DNA of 64,000 bases from Theocolax elegans. Its lineage: Eukaryota > Arthropoda > Insecta > Hymenoptera > Cerocephalidae. Location of the stretch: NCBI GenBank assembly GCA_026168455.1, contig CM047426.1:75667986-75731985 (forward strand), written 5' to 3'. The position numbers and the translations under genes are program-made. The notes below the pieces were generated by a model that was not told the DNA's origin, ran no database searches, and was given only the letters and a program-made list of their open reading frames with translations. Shown here piece by piece: positions 33,318 through 44,059 of the stretch. Positions within the stretch are counted from its first letter, which is position 1. Each line of letters begins with the position of its first letter.

Positions 33318-34145
33318 TTATTCTGATTCCCAAATCATGCGAGATTTTGGGTCGAGTCTACTAGTAATTATAAATACAATTATAAAATCGCAATACTTTA
33401 CCGGCATTTTCAAATTATGTAAGGCGCGTACGATACGTAGCGATTCATCGGCAAATGATCTCAGTTCCCCGGCGGATCCTCCTTTTAATTGCGGTAAGTT
33501 TAATAATTTCTGTAAATGATTATTCACTGTTATGCGCGGGTTGTAAAATCGGTTTTTTAAAGCTTGCCAAGTAGAAGCGTAATTTGCGTTTGTTGTCGCC
33601 ACGTCCTTTACTGAATCCGCTGCGGGTCCCGTGAGACATGATTTAAGGTATTGTAATTTGGTCACGTCGGCGAGTCGCGACGCGTTATGCACAAGTGACG
33701 TATACAGATCGGAAAAATTCTGCCAGTTTTCATATTCTCCTGAAAATGTTGGAAGATCGAGTTTGGGGAGTTTTGCGGGCCGTAAGCTAATATCTGAAGT
33801 TTCTTCGTTACGACTGCGGGCCGAGCTGGTGCGGTCAGTAGGACCATTCCATTCCGCGAGTAATCCTATCAATTCATCAGGAGCATCCTCATATGCTCCT
33901 TGAATGGTCGCGAAGACGCCTTCGGTTACATATGTATCATTTTCTGCGTCACTTCTACTCAAAATTTCCAAGTGTTTTTTCCGCGCTTCTAGCCAAGTTC
34001 TATTAATTGCATCTATTCGCAATTGCACGATACGCGCTGTCAAGGTATCGCGGGATTTTTCATTAAGACGTGAACGCGTTAAATTAATTTCTATCATCCG
34101 CTTATTTTGAGACAATGAAAGTTTCTTTAAAACAGACGGCGCCAT
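33318..34145 (-). pseudogene. BEL/Pao gag region
   Basis: 275 codons from MAPSVLKKLSLSQ. Conserved BEL gag block: LPKLDLPTFSGEYENWQNF, KLQYLKSCLTGPAADSV, WQALKNRFYNPRITVN, with the capsid-like GxxxxSxxxL region after it. It ends near 33318 at MIWE. The normal next block (linker to zinc knuckles, 33004-33317) is out of frame. Would form the particle shell and bind RNA. Confidence 0.8.
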
Positions 34146-35532
34146 TTTCTTTACACAATTTATTAAATCTAAATGTAAATTATACCGGCTATTTTGAGAG
34201 TGAAGAGAAATTTATGTATAACGCATGCATTAAATGAATGTTGTTTTATGCGATTAATAAAAAATGTTGTTGTTATTGTATAATAAATTCAAAATTTTCA
34301 AATGGCCGGTCTGAACACGTTTGGCGAGCATGTGTTGACGTGCGGAGTTTAACTTTCGAGGTGCAGCTGACTCCCTCGATACCTGGTTTCGCTTCTAGCA
34401 AGTTATCCGAAGAAAGCAATTAAATTTAAACAAATCAAAATTATTTCTGTTTGTAAAAGCTAGAATGAAATAAATTTTTAGACAAAACTGGGCTAAGTTT
34501 AAATGATACAATTTGGCAGTTTCAAAAAATTTTTGAAGTAATAATATTTCTTCGGAATAATTTTGAAAAAATTTCTTTTTTCTCTCTGTAGTCCAAAAAT
34601 GCTTGAATACCTGTTTCATTCAGTTCCTCGATTACAAATTTATTTATTAAGGTAGAATATATTCTTTGCGAGATAAACAATTCTCCTTGATACTATGGGT
34701 TAAAAAAGTTACTGGCTAGATTTACTGGAATTAAAATATCTTTAAAATGTTCTTTAAAAAGATTTTTGCACCAAAAACGTTCCAAGCTACTTTCTAAAAT
34801 AAAATAGGTTTGAACTGCATCAGATGTTGTAAAAGCAAATCTCAATTTTTGATTTACTTCATCCATTGTTTTAATGATTTTTGTTAAATTTAATAAATGC
34901 CTTTCTAAATCGTCACCAAATACTACGAGACGTATATTTGTTTGTAAGTACTTAAGGCTTATCAACTGCCAATTGACGTAACTGTTTTTAATACTTTGAA
35001 CAGTTCTGTAGAAGTAAAAGAATCTCGTGTAAATGAGCAATGTTCAAATCACTTTCTAACATTTGAATTTCTAATGGGTTATCATCCATGAAATGTAACT
35101 TGCATACAGTATGTAAATTTTTAACATTAGCAAAAAACTCTGATTCCTGAATAGTGTATATTATTCTATTTTATTTAACGATAAGCAATTAATGTAGCAA
35201 AATTGATTAATTTGTTGATATTGTGTGAAAGTAACTGGAATTTCTGCATTTACAATAACTGCGTAAATTTTAACGGAAAATTTTTCTTTTACAGTATTTA
35301 AAGATTCAACAATAAATTGTTCTGAACTGGAACCTTTTTGTATGAATAAGTATTTCTCGTTTTTGTCGAAAATCATACTAACAAACTCTATATTTGCATC
35401 GGCACTAATCGACAAAATGCCGTACTCATCTAATACAATTTTGTTTCCAGAATTTGTTATGAAGAATTGATTTAAAATTTTCTTCTTTAATTTTTCAATG
35501 TGCGGAAGCTTTTAAGCTGGTCGTAATATATA

Positions 35533-35790
35533 ATAGTAGTTTTCGTACCAAGGCCGTAAAGTAGAACTTGCGAAGCAGGTCCGAGGATCGCTACTTTACA
35601 TGCGAGGCTGAAAAAGTTTACGGCCGAGGCGCGAACATTACTTTTCGAGAGAGTATCCGTAAAGTTCTTAGCAATTTCAATACAATATTTTTTTTTATAC
35701 ACGTGTCCGTAAAGACTGTACACGTGTTCGTAAAGTCGCACTTTACGTCCGCAAAACAGTACGTAAAGTCGTACTTTACGGATACTCTAT
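35533..35790. repeat. Hairpin element E (CGTAAAGT repeats) inside hAT coding sequence
   Basis: 258 bp, with ATAGTAG at the left end and TACTCTAT at the right end, made largely of CCGTAAAG / CTTTACGG palindromic pairs (for example CGTAAAGTCGTACTTTACG at 35763-35781) and one GCGAAGC (35570-35576). Inserted a few bases from the LRPxY motif codons of the hAT gene. Confidence 0.7.
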
Positions 35791-36159
35791 CGAAAAGAAA
35801 TTTTTTGAAATATGTAGATTCAATCACTTTGAAATCTATAACGTTTGATATTAGAAAACTTATTAGATAATTATCAATTTTTTCACTATCACAAATTTTA
35901 ATGGTATCAACAAACGAACCTAACAATTTTACTTCATTTTTTTTCCTTTTTTAATATCAGTTGAGATAGCGCTAATATTTGACACTGTTGTTGAAATACC
36001 ATCATTTGAAAACTGTAACAAAAATTCAATATAACTCAAAACGATTTATTTAATTTGAAATAAAAAAATATTCTTACGGTATTTGATTCAAAAGCACTGC
36101 AACTTTCCTTTAGTTCAATCATTTCCACAGTATTGTCGTTTGAATTTCCGTTATTTTAA

Positions 36160-36580
36160 CCCATTAAGTCCCAACCGACCATTTCACAGTCGATTTGTTT
36201 TTCGCTTATAAAAAATAGAGAATAGACTAGAATAAAAAAGGAAATGACTGTTTCTTATATAAAAATTACCTGCTCTATCTGAATTCAACATTAGATTTTT
36301 GATATTTTCCACGGAAAATTCAATATAGCCGCTCAAAGTAAAAAAAAATTCCATTTTTTGAAAATCGACTGTGGGCCTTTATTTTCTAATTTTGACGACA
36401 AAATCAAATGCACATAGTAAAACTACCATTTGAAAAAAATGAAAATCTGATGCTGAATTTAGATAGAGCAGGTAATTTTACATAAGAAACAGTCATTTCC
36501 TTTTTTATTCTAGTCTATTCTCTATTTTTTCTAAGCGAAAAACAAATCGACTGTGAAATGGTCGGTTGGGACTTAATGGG
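36160..36580. mobile_element. piggyBac-like MITE (421 bp) with TTAA duplication
   Basis: TTAA at 36156-36159 and 36581-36584. Ends CCCATTAAGTCCCAACCGAC and its reverse complement. The inverted repeats extend about 150 bp on each side (GACTGTTTCTTATATAAAA / ACATAAGAAACAGTC). No ORF. Interrupts exon 2 of the hAT gene. Confidence 0.85.
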
Positions 36581-37430
36581 TTAATTAAATCATTGGCATC
36601 AGAAGAATCAAGTTGGTTATTTGACTGCAATATGCACTGATTTCTAGAACAACAAAAAATAAAATGCACAAAACATTAAAGTTGATTGTTTAAGGGGGTG
36701 ATACACTGAGAATATGTTAAATAAATTTATAGGTCACATTTTTTATAAGTAATAAATATTTGTTGATATTTAATTTATACTTACAACGCTACAACAGTTA
36801 CAACCATGAAAACGCAACCATGAAAGTTTTTGTCCTCAAAATTGGTTCATCGATAATAAAGTTTTTTACTCTGCGAACCAGCTCAAAAACATCTTTCCAG
36901 TATACGAAGGCTAATACTATAAAATTTGGATTTATTTAGGATAAAATCTTTGAGTTTTTATATTTGTAAATTTGTAATAAATATAACTTAAATAACAAAA
37001 AACCTTAACATATAGAAAAGCAAAATTAAAATCCTTTAATTACCTGTGCATTTTTAATCTCGTGGAAGCAGTATTACTTAGAAATTTGTTACACTGTGTA
37101 CAAAGTGCGCCAACTTTTTCTCTGCCATTTTCAAAAATACTTTTCTTTAAAAACCCTTCGTTCCAAAGGGAATGAGTAGATCGAGGCATTTTTTAATTAT
37201 TTTCTTGTGGCTGTATAATTTTGAGGTTATATACAACATAAGGTAAATGCTTATTAAGTACATCATACCGCGAAGACGGGACTGCCGAAAGTGACGAATC
37301 GTGAATTATTCCAACAATGCGTAATTTACAGTACACATGAAGCTACTTATAATACACGTATTTTACACGTATACATACACGTATGTTACGGTGTGCAATA
37401 TCCGTACCCACCACTAACAGAAAGTTACAG

Positions 37431-38096
37431 GAAAGTTTGGACCAAGAATCGAACAACATGTGAAGGAATTAGAAAATAAATATAAAAATATAAGTGTACA
37501 TGGCTCAATGACAGGCAAATGTTCTACTGCACTATTTTCTACTTGCATTAGTGATGTACTCAAACCGTATGTGAGAGATCAGAACGTTGTGTTGATTTTG
37601 GACTCATGGAGTGGACAAGGGAAACCTGAATTATTTCAAATTTTTCAAAAATCAACAGAAGCGTCATCGTGCAGTTTGAAGTATATTCTTCCAGCATGTA
37701 CAATGTATTGTCAACCACTGGTCACATATTTGCACAGACAAATAAAATTATTTCTCAAAAAGCTTCAGAACTGTACTTATTTGTTGGAGAATCAAAGGCA
37801 GATAAACACGAGAAACGATGCTTTAAAATTACATGCCCTCATTCATCAACAACTATCTGCACCAATTTTCAGGCCAATGATTCAATATTCTTGGTATGCT
37901 GCAAAATTAGTTACGAACAGCGATATTTTTATGAATGTTTTGGAAGTGTGTTTTCCAACCAGTATGTCAAAAACTTATCTGTGGTGCCATAATATTTATA
38001 AAGTGCTCTTGGTGTCGAAATTCGTTTTGCTTTTGCTCTTATTATGATAATTATCATTCCTCTCAATGTACAAACTACTTTGAAAATATTTTTTAG
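37431..38096 (+). pseudogene. C-terminal half of a DDE transposase (Tc1/mariner-related?)
   Basis: After acceptor AAAGTTACAG (37430) the frame reads KFGPRIEQHVKELENKYKN, HGSMTGKCSTALFSTCIS, VVLILDSWSGQGKPE (second catalytic Asp in LDSW), KYILPACTMYCQPLVTYLHR (usual IPPxxTxxCQPLDVYxxR, so the expected third acidic residue is missing), ALIHQQLSAPIFRPMIQYSW. Near 37965 the frame shifts; the true tail continues as IFIKCSWCRNSFCF and YHSSQCTN, a Cys/His tail found in this insect family. Family name uncertain. Upstream exon(s) with the first Asp not found. Confidence 0.55.
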
Positions 38097-38223
38097 AGTA
38101 CTGAAATATAATTCTAAATACATAAATATGCTTGCTTTTCAACTGTCTTAAATACTTACCTCTTTCATAAAATTTGTTCAAGAAATAATTAGGTTAAAAT
38201 TTGTTTAGAAATAACGTCAGTCT

Positions 38224-38357
38224 GTCTTGCGCTACTCTCGCGTATGAACTAACAAATTGGTTAGGTATCAACAAATAAGCGAACAAGAACAAAACAAATC
38301 AATGTCGCTTTGACAACTAACCCTAGCGTCAGTTCATACGCGAGAGTAGCGCGAGAC
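38224..38357. mobile_element. MITE-like hairpin, 27-bp TIRs
   Basis: GTCTTGCGCTACTCTCGCGT...GAACT (38224-38250) and AGTTCATACGCGAGAGTAGC...AGAC (38331-38357) match with one or two mismatches. 134 bp in total. No clear target duplication. Confidence 0.75.
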
Positions 38358-39261
38358 GAACCAGCGGACCAGATTATTTATTTCAAATCTGACAATTGGA
38401 TAAGTACAATATTGTAATCATCGCGAATCGCAGTTTAGTGCATCAACGCATTGTTACGCAATCTGTGAACGTAGGACGTAGGTCAGGATGGCGAGATCAG
38501 CATGAAAAAAAACAGCACCAGAACATCATCTTGGACCATAGCATCATATAAGTTTTTCTTTATTGAAATCGAAAATTTAACTTCTTAATAACATATTAAT
38601 TAATACTTTAACATTTAAAAAGATGCTTTATGGTTTTTAATTTTCTTCTTTCAGGTTATGTCCAGGAAATACACATCATATTTTCGGTGAAAGCTTCGAA
38701 ATGTTTAGAACGTATCTCCATTTTTCTATCTAGTGGATGTATGCTAACGTAAGTTAAAAAAAATTTTTTAAATTTACTTTCGCTAAACTTAAATACTTAA
38801 TTATACAAGTTCGGCTAGTCTCGTAAGCCAACCTCATCTGAAGTTTAAACAAACTTAAAGTTGATACAAAGTTCATATGAACTTAACATTTTTAAAAAAC
38901 ATTTAAATATGTCGAAAGTTTTCTTAAAGTTTTACAGATGTTTGAAAAGCTTTATAAATTTTTTAATTAATTTTGACATATAGTTCTGCAAAACTTTGAT
39001 TGAAGTTTTGCTAATTTATGCCTAGTAGATACACTATATTTTATTATAACTACTTCTAAAGTTTAATATAACTTTAATCACACTAATTAGTTATAAATTC
39101 CAAAATAGATTAGTTTCATATTTAGTGAATGTAAAGTTTATCCCAACTTTTATGTAACTTATGCCAAACTTACACTTTAAAAATAGCAAGTTTGGGATTG
39201 TCCCATAACCAGAATTTGGCAAAACTTTTGCCAAATATAAATTTTTTTTAAACTTTGCCCA
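38358..39261. other. Mostly unassigned; contains inverted block P (38592-38757)
   Basis: 38592-38757 is repeated inverted at 40441-40600. It looks like an exon with acceptor TTCTTTCAG and donor AAC/GTAAGT (frame GNTHHIFGESFEMFRTYLHF), but its coding status is unsure. 38820-39230 is full of AAACTT/AAGTTT motifs. Confidence 0.45.
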
Positions 39262-39918
39262 ATAGTATATTACGATACATGGCCAGAAAGTTGGATTTCC
39301 TGGCCTGCGTGATATGACGGCCGAGGCGAAGCCGAGGCCAGGGCATCCAAAATTCTGACCGAGTGTCGTATACTATTTTTCTTTATCGCAGTCCGAAAGT
39401 ACATCTAATAATTAGGTAAACTAATAGAAAATGCCCGGTGCCGCAATATTCGTCTGCAGCTTCTTTCGTGGCCTGCTTCAGAGCCATCTAGATGTAACCT
39501 CTCGTACCGCGACGTGACACGCGATATTCAATGTTTGTTATATATTTAAAAATATAACATACATACATAAGCATGTATAAATTTATTGTAAAATCGTATT
39601 ACTTTAGCAGCGGTTTTAATGCAAAGTTGCGATAAACAGCGTGCATAGAAGAAGTCGACTTTACATTAATAAAGTTTACATTTGTAGTCAAATATCAATT
39701 GCACTGTTAAAATTTGAACATAAAAAAATGAAACATATTTCTTTCAAATGTATTTACATCACCGATATTAAATCAATACTAAATTGATAGTGTGAAATTT
39801 GAAAATGACACGAAATAGATAGAATGAACACAGTCTACATAAGTATTCTATATATACTCTCGCTCTCTCTTTCTATCTCTCGTTTTATTAATCAAAACAA
39901 TTATACAAGATATTTTAC
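39262..39918. repeat. Left arm (Q) of long inverted repeat, starts with hairpin D
   Basis: Reverse complement of 40606-41327. The outer end of the arm is hairpin element D (39262-39376: ATAGTATAT...GTATACTAT, apex GAGGCGAAGCCGAGG, GCGAAGC at 39326-39332). The rest includes CGGTGCCGCAATATTCGTC, CGTACCGCGACGTGACACG and CTCGCTCTCTCTTTCTATC. Confidence 0.85.
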
Positions 39919-40129
39919 AAGGCAATATTAAAATACATTTTACATTTGAAAACAAATGTGCTTGTAGTAAATCAATTAATAAATTTGAAATAATTTAGCA
40001 ATGTTTACTTGAGAGGTTAAGCAACGCACATGTTATATTGGGAACTTTGCGGCCGTTGCTACAACCGTTGCTATGCATCGAAGCCGCGAAAATCTATGAG
40101 CCAATCAGAGCGCGCGAGACTCCAGCCGG

Positions 40130-40293
40130 CCGCAAAAGTCGCTCTTACCGTATCCATATGCGGCCGGGAAACACGTACTTTCGGCGGAGGGATGAAGAAA
40201 AATAAGTTTTCACCACACGTAGACCGAAAGTACCACATTCCCTCCCGGCACCGAAAAAGGAATGTGTTATTTTCGGCCTACTGGTGGTGAAAA
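40130..40293. repeat. Tandem imperfect hairpins with TACTTTCGG module
   Basis: GTACTTTCGG/CCGAAAGTAC (40187-40232) and CATTCC/GGAATG with CGAAAA/TTTTCGG (40236-40277) are nested small inverted repeats. Contains GAAGAAAAATAAG (40195-40207), a variant of the GAAAAATAG motif that precedes the other hairpins. Confidence 0.55.
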
Positions 40294-40428
40294 ATAGTAT
40301 ACATCCCACTGGAGGTAAAATGGTCACCCCATAGCACATGTTTGCCACCCTCGCCTTCGGCTTGGGTGTCAATTTACTTGTGCTATGGACTGACCAATAC
40401 TTTACCTCCCTAGGTGTGTAATATACTA
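40294..40428. repeat. Hairpin element F
   Basis: 135 bp. Ends ATAGTATAC and TAATATACTA. Arms GAGGTAAAATGGTCA, CCATAGCACA and TGTGCTATGG, TGACCAATACTTTACCTC; apex CACCCTCGCCTTCGGCTTGGGTG. Apex differs from GCTTCGC (CCTTCGG). Confidence 0.85.
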
Positions 40429-40605
40429 ATCTTCATCTTATTTAACTTGCGTTAGCATACATCCACTAGATAGAAAAATGGAGATACGTTCTAAACATTT
40501 CGAAGCTTTCACCGAAAATATGATGTGTATTTCCTGGACATAACCTGAAAGAAGAAAATTAAAAACCACAAAGCATCTTTTTAAATGTTAAAATATTAAT
40601 TAATA

Positions 40606-41327
40606 TAAAATATCTTGTATAATTGTTTTGATTAATAAAATGAGATATAGAAAGAGAGAGCGAGAGTATATATAGAATACTTATGTAGACTGTGTTCATT
40701 CTATCTATTTCGTGTCATTTTCAAATTTCACACTATCAATTTAGTATTGATTTAATATCGGTGATGTAAATACATTTGAAAGAAATATGTTTCATTTTTT
40801 TATGTTCAAATTTTAACAGTGCAATTGATATTTGACTACAAATGTAAATTTTATTAATGTAAAGTCGACTTCTTCTATGCACGCTGTTTATCGCAACTTT
40901 GCATTAAAACCGCTGCTAAAGTAATACGATTTTACAATAAATTTATACATGCTTATGTATGTATGTTATATTTTTGATGCCCGCCCCCGACCAGCAAAAA
41001 CCTCGGCTTCGCCTCGGTTTTGCAAGTGTCGGCCGGGTATCAAATATATAACAAACACTGAATATCGCGTGTCACGTCGCGGTACGAGAGGTTACATCTA
41101 GATGGCTCTGAAGCAGGCCACGAAAGACGCTGCAGACGAATATTGCGGCACCGGGCATTTTCTATTAGTTTACCTAATTATTAGATGTACTTTCGAATTG
41201 GGATAAAGAAAAATAGTATACGACACTCGGCCAGAATTTTGGATGCCCTGGCCTCGGCTTCGCCTCGACCGTCATATCACGCAGGCCAGGAAATCCAACT
41301 TTCTCGCCATGTATCGTAATATACAAT
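40606..41327. repeat. Right arm (Q-prime) of long inverted repeat, with hairpins G and D-prime
   Basis: Inverted copy of 39262-39918. Contains an extra 66-bp hairpin (40976-41041) absent from the left arm, and ends with hairpin D-prime (41213-41327, ATAGTATAC...TAATATAC, GCTTCGC in the apex near 41244). Confidence 0.85.
40976..41041. repeat. Hairpin G, precise 66-bp insertion
   Basis: GATGCCCGCCCCCGACCAGC...GGCCGGGTATC with apex CCTCGGCTTCGCCTCGG (GCTTCGC 41006-41012). Left arm Q has the uninterrupted sequence (between 39547 and 39548), so both ends are known exactly and no target duplication accompanies the insertion. Confidence 0.85.
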
Positions 41328-41679
41328 TTTTTTAAGCGGATGTTCTCAAAAGGTTTAAATTAATATTCATAGGATATTTTCCAGAAAGTTTCTTAAAAAC
41401 ATCTCAGGAACATTTATAAAAGGATAAGGTAGATACTTTTTATTATGCCTGAACCTGGTACAAAACGTATTAATAACGTCGTTATAACATTCTTAAAAAA
41501 AAATCTTTTAAATACATTTTTAAGGGTGTTTTTAAGCGAGCAGGGTCATGGACATTTCTCCCAGAAAACAAATCTCCCACCAATCACAAGCGAGGATTTT
41601 AGAAAATTCCCACCATTAAGAAAGCGTTTGAAATAAACAATTGAACATCTCTGATGCTTTTAGTAATAACTTAAGTATT
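41328..41679. other. Unassigned AT-rich interval
   Basis: A 63-codon ORF (41445-41636) looks accidental. Confidence 0.4.
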
Positions 41680-42030
41680 TACCTTAGTCAACACTTAAGA
41701 AGTTACTTAAGAATTAACCAAATGTTTTATATTTTGTATTTGGACTTGCTGCTCAAGTTCTACTTAAGTTGAATCTTAAGTAATTACTTGGAAATTTTTT
41801 AGTTTTTATTTTTGGCATTCCACTCGAACTTAAGTAAAAGCTTAAGTAAATGCTTAAGTAACTACTTAAGTAAATACTGAAGTAAATACTTAAGTAAATG
41901 CTTAAGTCAATACTTAAGTCAACACTTAAGTCAATACTTAAGTTAATACTTAAGTCAATACTTAAGTCAATACTTAAGTCAATACTTAAGTAAATACTTA
42001 AGTCAATATTTAAGATAATACTTAAGTAAA
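41680..42030. repeat. Minisatellite, 12-bp unit ACTTAAGTMAAT
   Basis: About 25 imperfect copies; ACTTAAGT is itself palindromic, so the array can fold in many registers. Confidence 0.9.
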
Positions 42031-42170
42031 CTTATAATTGAAATTCTATAGGGAAAAGAAAGTATTCTGATTAGAAACGTTGCACATGAGGAATGACTAA
42101 GCAGCGAGGGCATGTTTAGGCTTCCCTATGTGGCCATTACTTAATAGACAACGGCGCGCATTTCGGGCCC

Positions 42171-43010
42171 AAAATAAATATTCATAACCTCAAATCTATA
42201 AAATCAATGAAAAAACGTAAATAATATCAACATTAGAGAATTAACAGAATCATTTTAGTTTCAACCAATAAAATAGAAATTTCTAACCTCAAATCGTTAA
42301 AATTACTTAAAAAACTGAAGTATATCAAAATTTGAATATAAGTAGAAAGAGTCTTATTATAACCTATAAAATTACTAAAAAAGGTCTGATTATAACCTAT
42401 AAAATAAATATTCATAACCTCAAATCTATAAAATAATTGAAATAACGTAAAAAATATCAGCATTAGAGAATTAACAGAATCATTTTAGTTTCACCCAATG
42501 GTTCTAACCTCAAATCGTTAAAATTACTAAAACAAGCTCAAAAAATACCGAAATTTGAAAATTAGTAGAAACACTCTTATTAAAACCTGTAAAATTACTA
42601 AAAGGGGTCTGGTTATAACTTATAAAATAAATATTCATAACCTCAAATTTATAAAATCATTGAAAATACGGAAATAATATCAACATTAGAGAATTAACAG
42701 AATCACTTTAGTTTCAACCAATAAAATAGAAATTTCTAACATCAAATCTTTTAAATTACTTAAATAACCTTAAATATATCAAAATTTAAAAATAAGTAGA
42801 AACAGTCTTATTATAACCAATAAAATTATTTGAAAAGGTCTGATTATAACCTATAAAATAAATATTCATAACCTCAAATCTATAAAATAATTGAAATAAC
42901 GTAGAAAATATCAATATTAGAGAATTAACAGAATCATTCCAGTTACAACCAAAAAAATTGATATTCATAACCTCAAATCGCTTGTTACTAAAATAACCTC
43001 AAAAAATATC
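42171..43010. repeat. Tandem satellite, unit about 222-231 bp, four copies
   Basis: Copies start with AAAATAAATATTCATAACC at about 42171, 42401, 42623 and 42854. The unit includes ATTAGAGAATTAACAGAATC and ATTATAACCTATAAAAT. No ORF. Confidence 0.85.
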
Positions 43011-43502
43011 ATCTCAAAAATCTGAATAAATTACAGATACTGTTCAAAACAAACAGAATACAGTGACAGAAATATTGTTAAGAAATTATAAATTATTAAT
43101 TAATTATACGTAAATAAGCATTTTTGTTGGTAATATATAGCTATAATAAAATAATAATTCATGGCAGCCCAAAAATTTCGCTGATCTATCAATAGAAAGA
43201 TTTGAAAAAATTCGCAGAATATCTTCAAAGAAAACACAACATCGTTACAAAACATTTTTTTCGTAAATTGTATTCCTCGTTTAATAAAAAATAAATCATT
43301 TCTCTATTTTTTAGGGTTCACATCCCGTTCAATGAATGTTTTAACCACTACATGTGTGTACACTACACAAATGATTTTAAGAACCTTTATAAACTTAATG
43401 CTGTGTTGAAATCAATGATGCCATAAATAAGTTTCCGATAGCGTTTTTAACTATTATCGAGAGCTTTCAACTGATCTTGTTTCATGTGTGTAATAAATAT
43501 TT
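43011..43502. other. Unassigned AT-rich interval
   Basis: No feature recognised. Confidence 0.5.
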
Positions 43503-44055
43503 TTACGTGAGATTTTGTAATAGGGAATAACTTGCCTTTTGAATGTGTAATTCTTGTTTAAAGTCTGATGAACTATCATAACGAAAATCTTCGAAGTCTA
43601 CGTCTTCATCTTCAATATCTGAATCGACAATTTCTACAGTGGAATTGTCATCTGATTGTTGATTTCTTGCGTGGACTAAAGTAATGCAATAGACAATGTA
43701 AATAAGTTTACGCTGAAAAAAGTTTTGTTTCCAAATATTGTGCTATGTATCATAACAAATATTTACACATCTTATAACAAGCTATATATTTAGAAATAGA
43801 CTTATAACTTTATCGATGTATGAGAAAATTGACCCTAAACTATGAACAAAATTGATAAAAAATTGTCCCAGATATTTGAAATATAAACCGTTTTTTCATA
43901 ACAAAAATATAATAAGGCACTTCCGTACAGTTATTGTGCTTAAAAAGTATATTAACAATTACCTAAATCTATTGATTCTAATACGCTTTCGTAACAAGAC
44001 GATTCGTTGATACATTTTTTAATAGACCACGGTGGATCTGCTCGAATTTGAAGCC
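43503..44055 (-). CDS. Possible two-exon C-terminal fragment of an acidic protein
   Basis: Minus strand. First piece (about 44053-43963): RADPPWSIKKCINESSCY, ESVLESIDL, ending at G/GTAATT. Second exon from acceptor CATTACTTTAG (43675) continues in phase: HARNQQSDDNSTVEIVDSDI, EDEDVDFEDFRYDSSSD, then stop at 43503. The acidic exon and phase match suggest real exons, possibly from a TE-derived protein. An in-frame stop lies 12 nt upstream of the first piece, so any earlier exon must join after it. Confidence 0.35.
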
Positions 44056-44059
44056 TTGT

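Larger units (their letters stand above)
30607..34145 (-). mobile_element. BEL/Pao LTR retrotransposon remnant
   Basis: Minus-strand order gag, zinc knuckles, protease, reverse transcriptase, RNase H, with no integrase and no LTR recognised. GC content is higher than in the neighbourhood. Joined at its 3-prime side to the R1 scrap. Many frameshifts; not capable of transposition. Confidence 0.85.
34440..37189 (-). pseudogene. hAT-superfamily transposase, multi-exon, decayed
   Basis: Exon 1 (37189-37044): MPRSTHSLWNEGFLKKSI, then VGALCTQCNKF and TRLKMHR, a BED-type CCHH zinc finger; donor CACAG/GTAATT. Exon 2 starts after TTGTTCTAG (about 36647) and continues in phase (QCILQSNNQLDSSDAND), then is split by the 421-bp TTAA element. 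It resumes as NSNDNTVEMIELKES and ends at ACC/GTAAG (36078). Exon 3 from 36012: SNDGISTTVSNISA, GSFVDTIKICDSEKIDNYL, VIDFKVIESTYFKKFL, then a 258-bp hairpin (E), then LRPA-stop-KLPHIEKLKKKIL (the hAT L.P.Y.LP motif, Tyr changed to stop). Then SISADANIEFVSMIF and KIYAVIVNAEIP, where VVTDNA is expected. 35040-34693 is a later part. The C-terminal dimerisation domain is not clear. Confidence 0.65.

Noticed and set aside
35568..35926. ORFs on both strands at 35568-35926
   Set aside because: Products of the CGTAAAGT hairpin plus flanking hAT sequence; not an independent gene.
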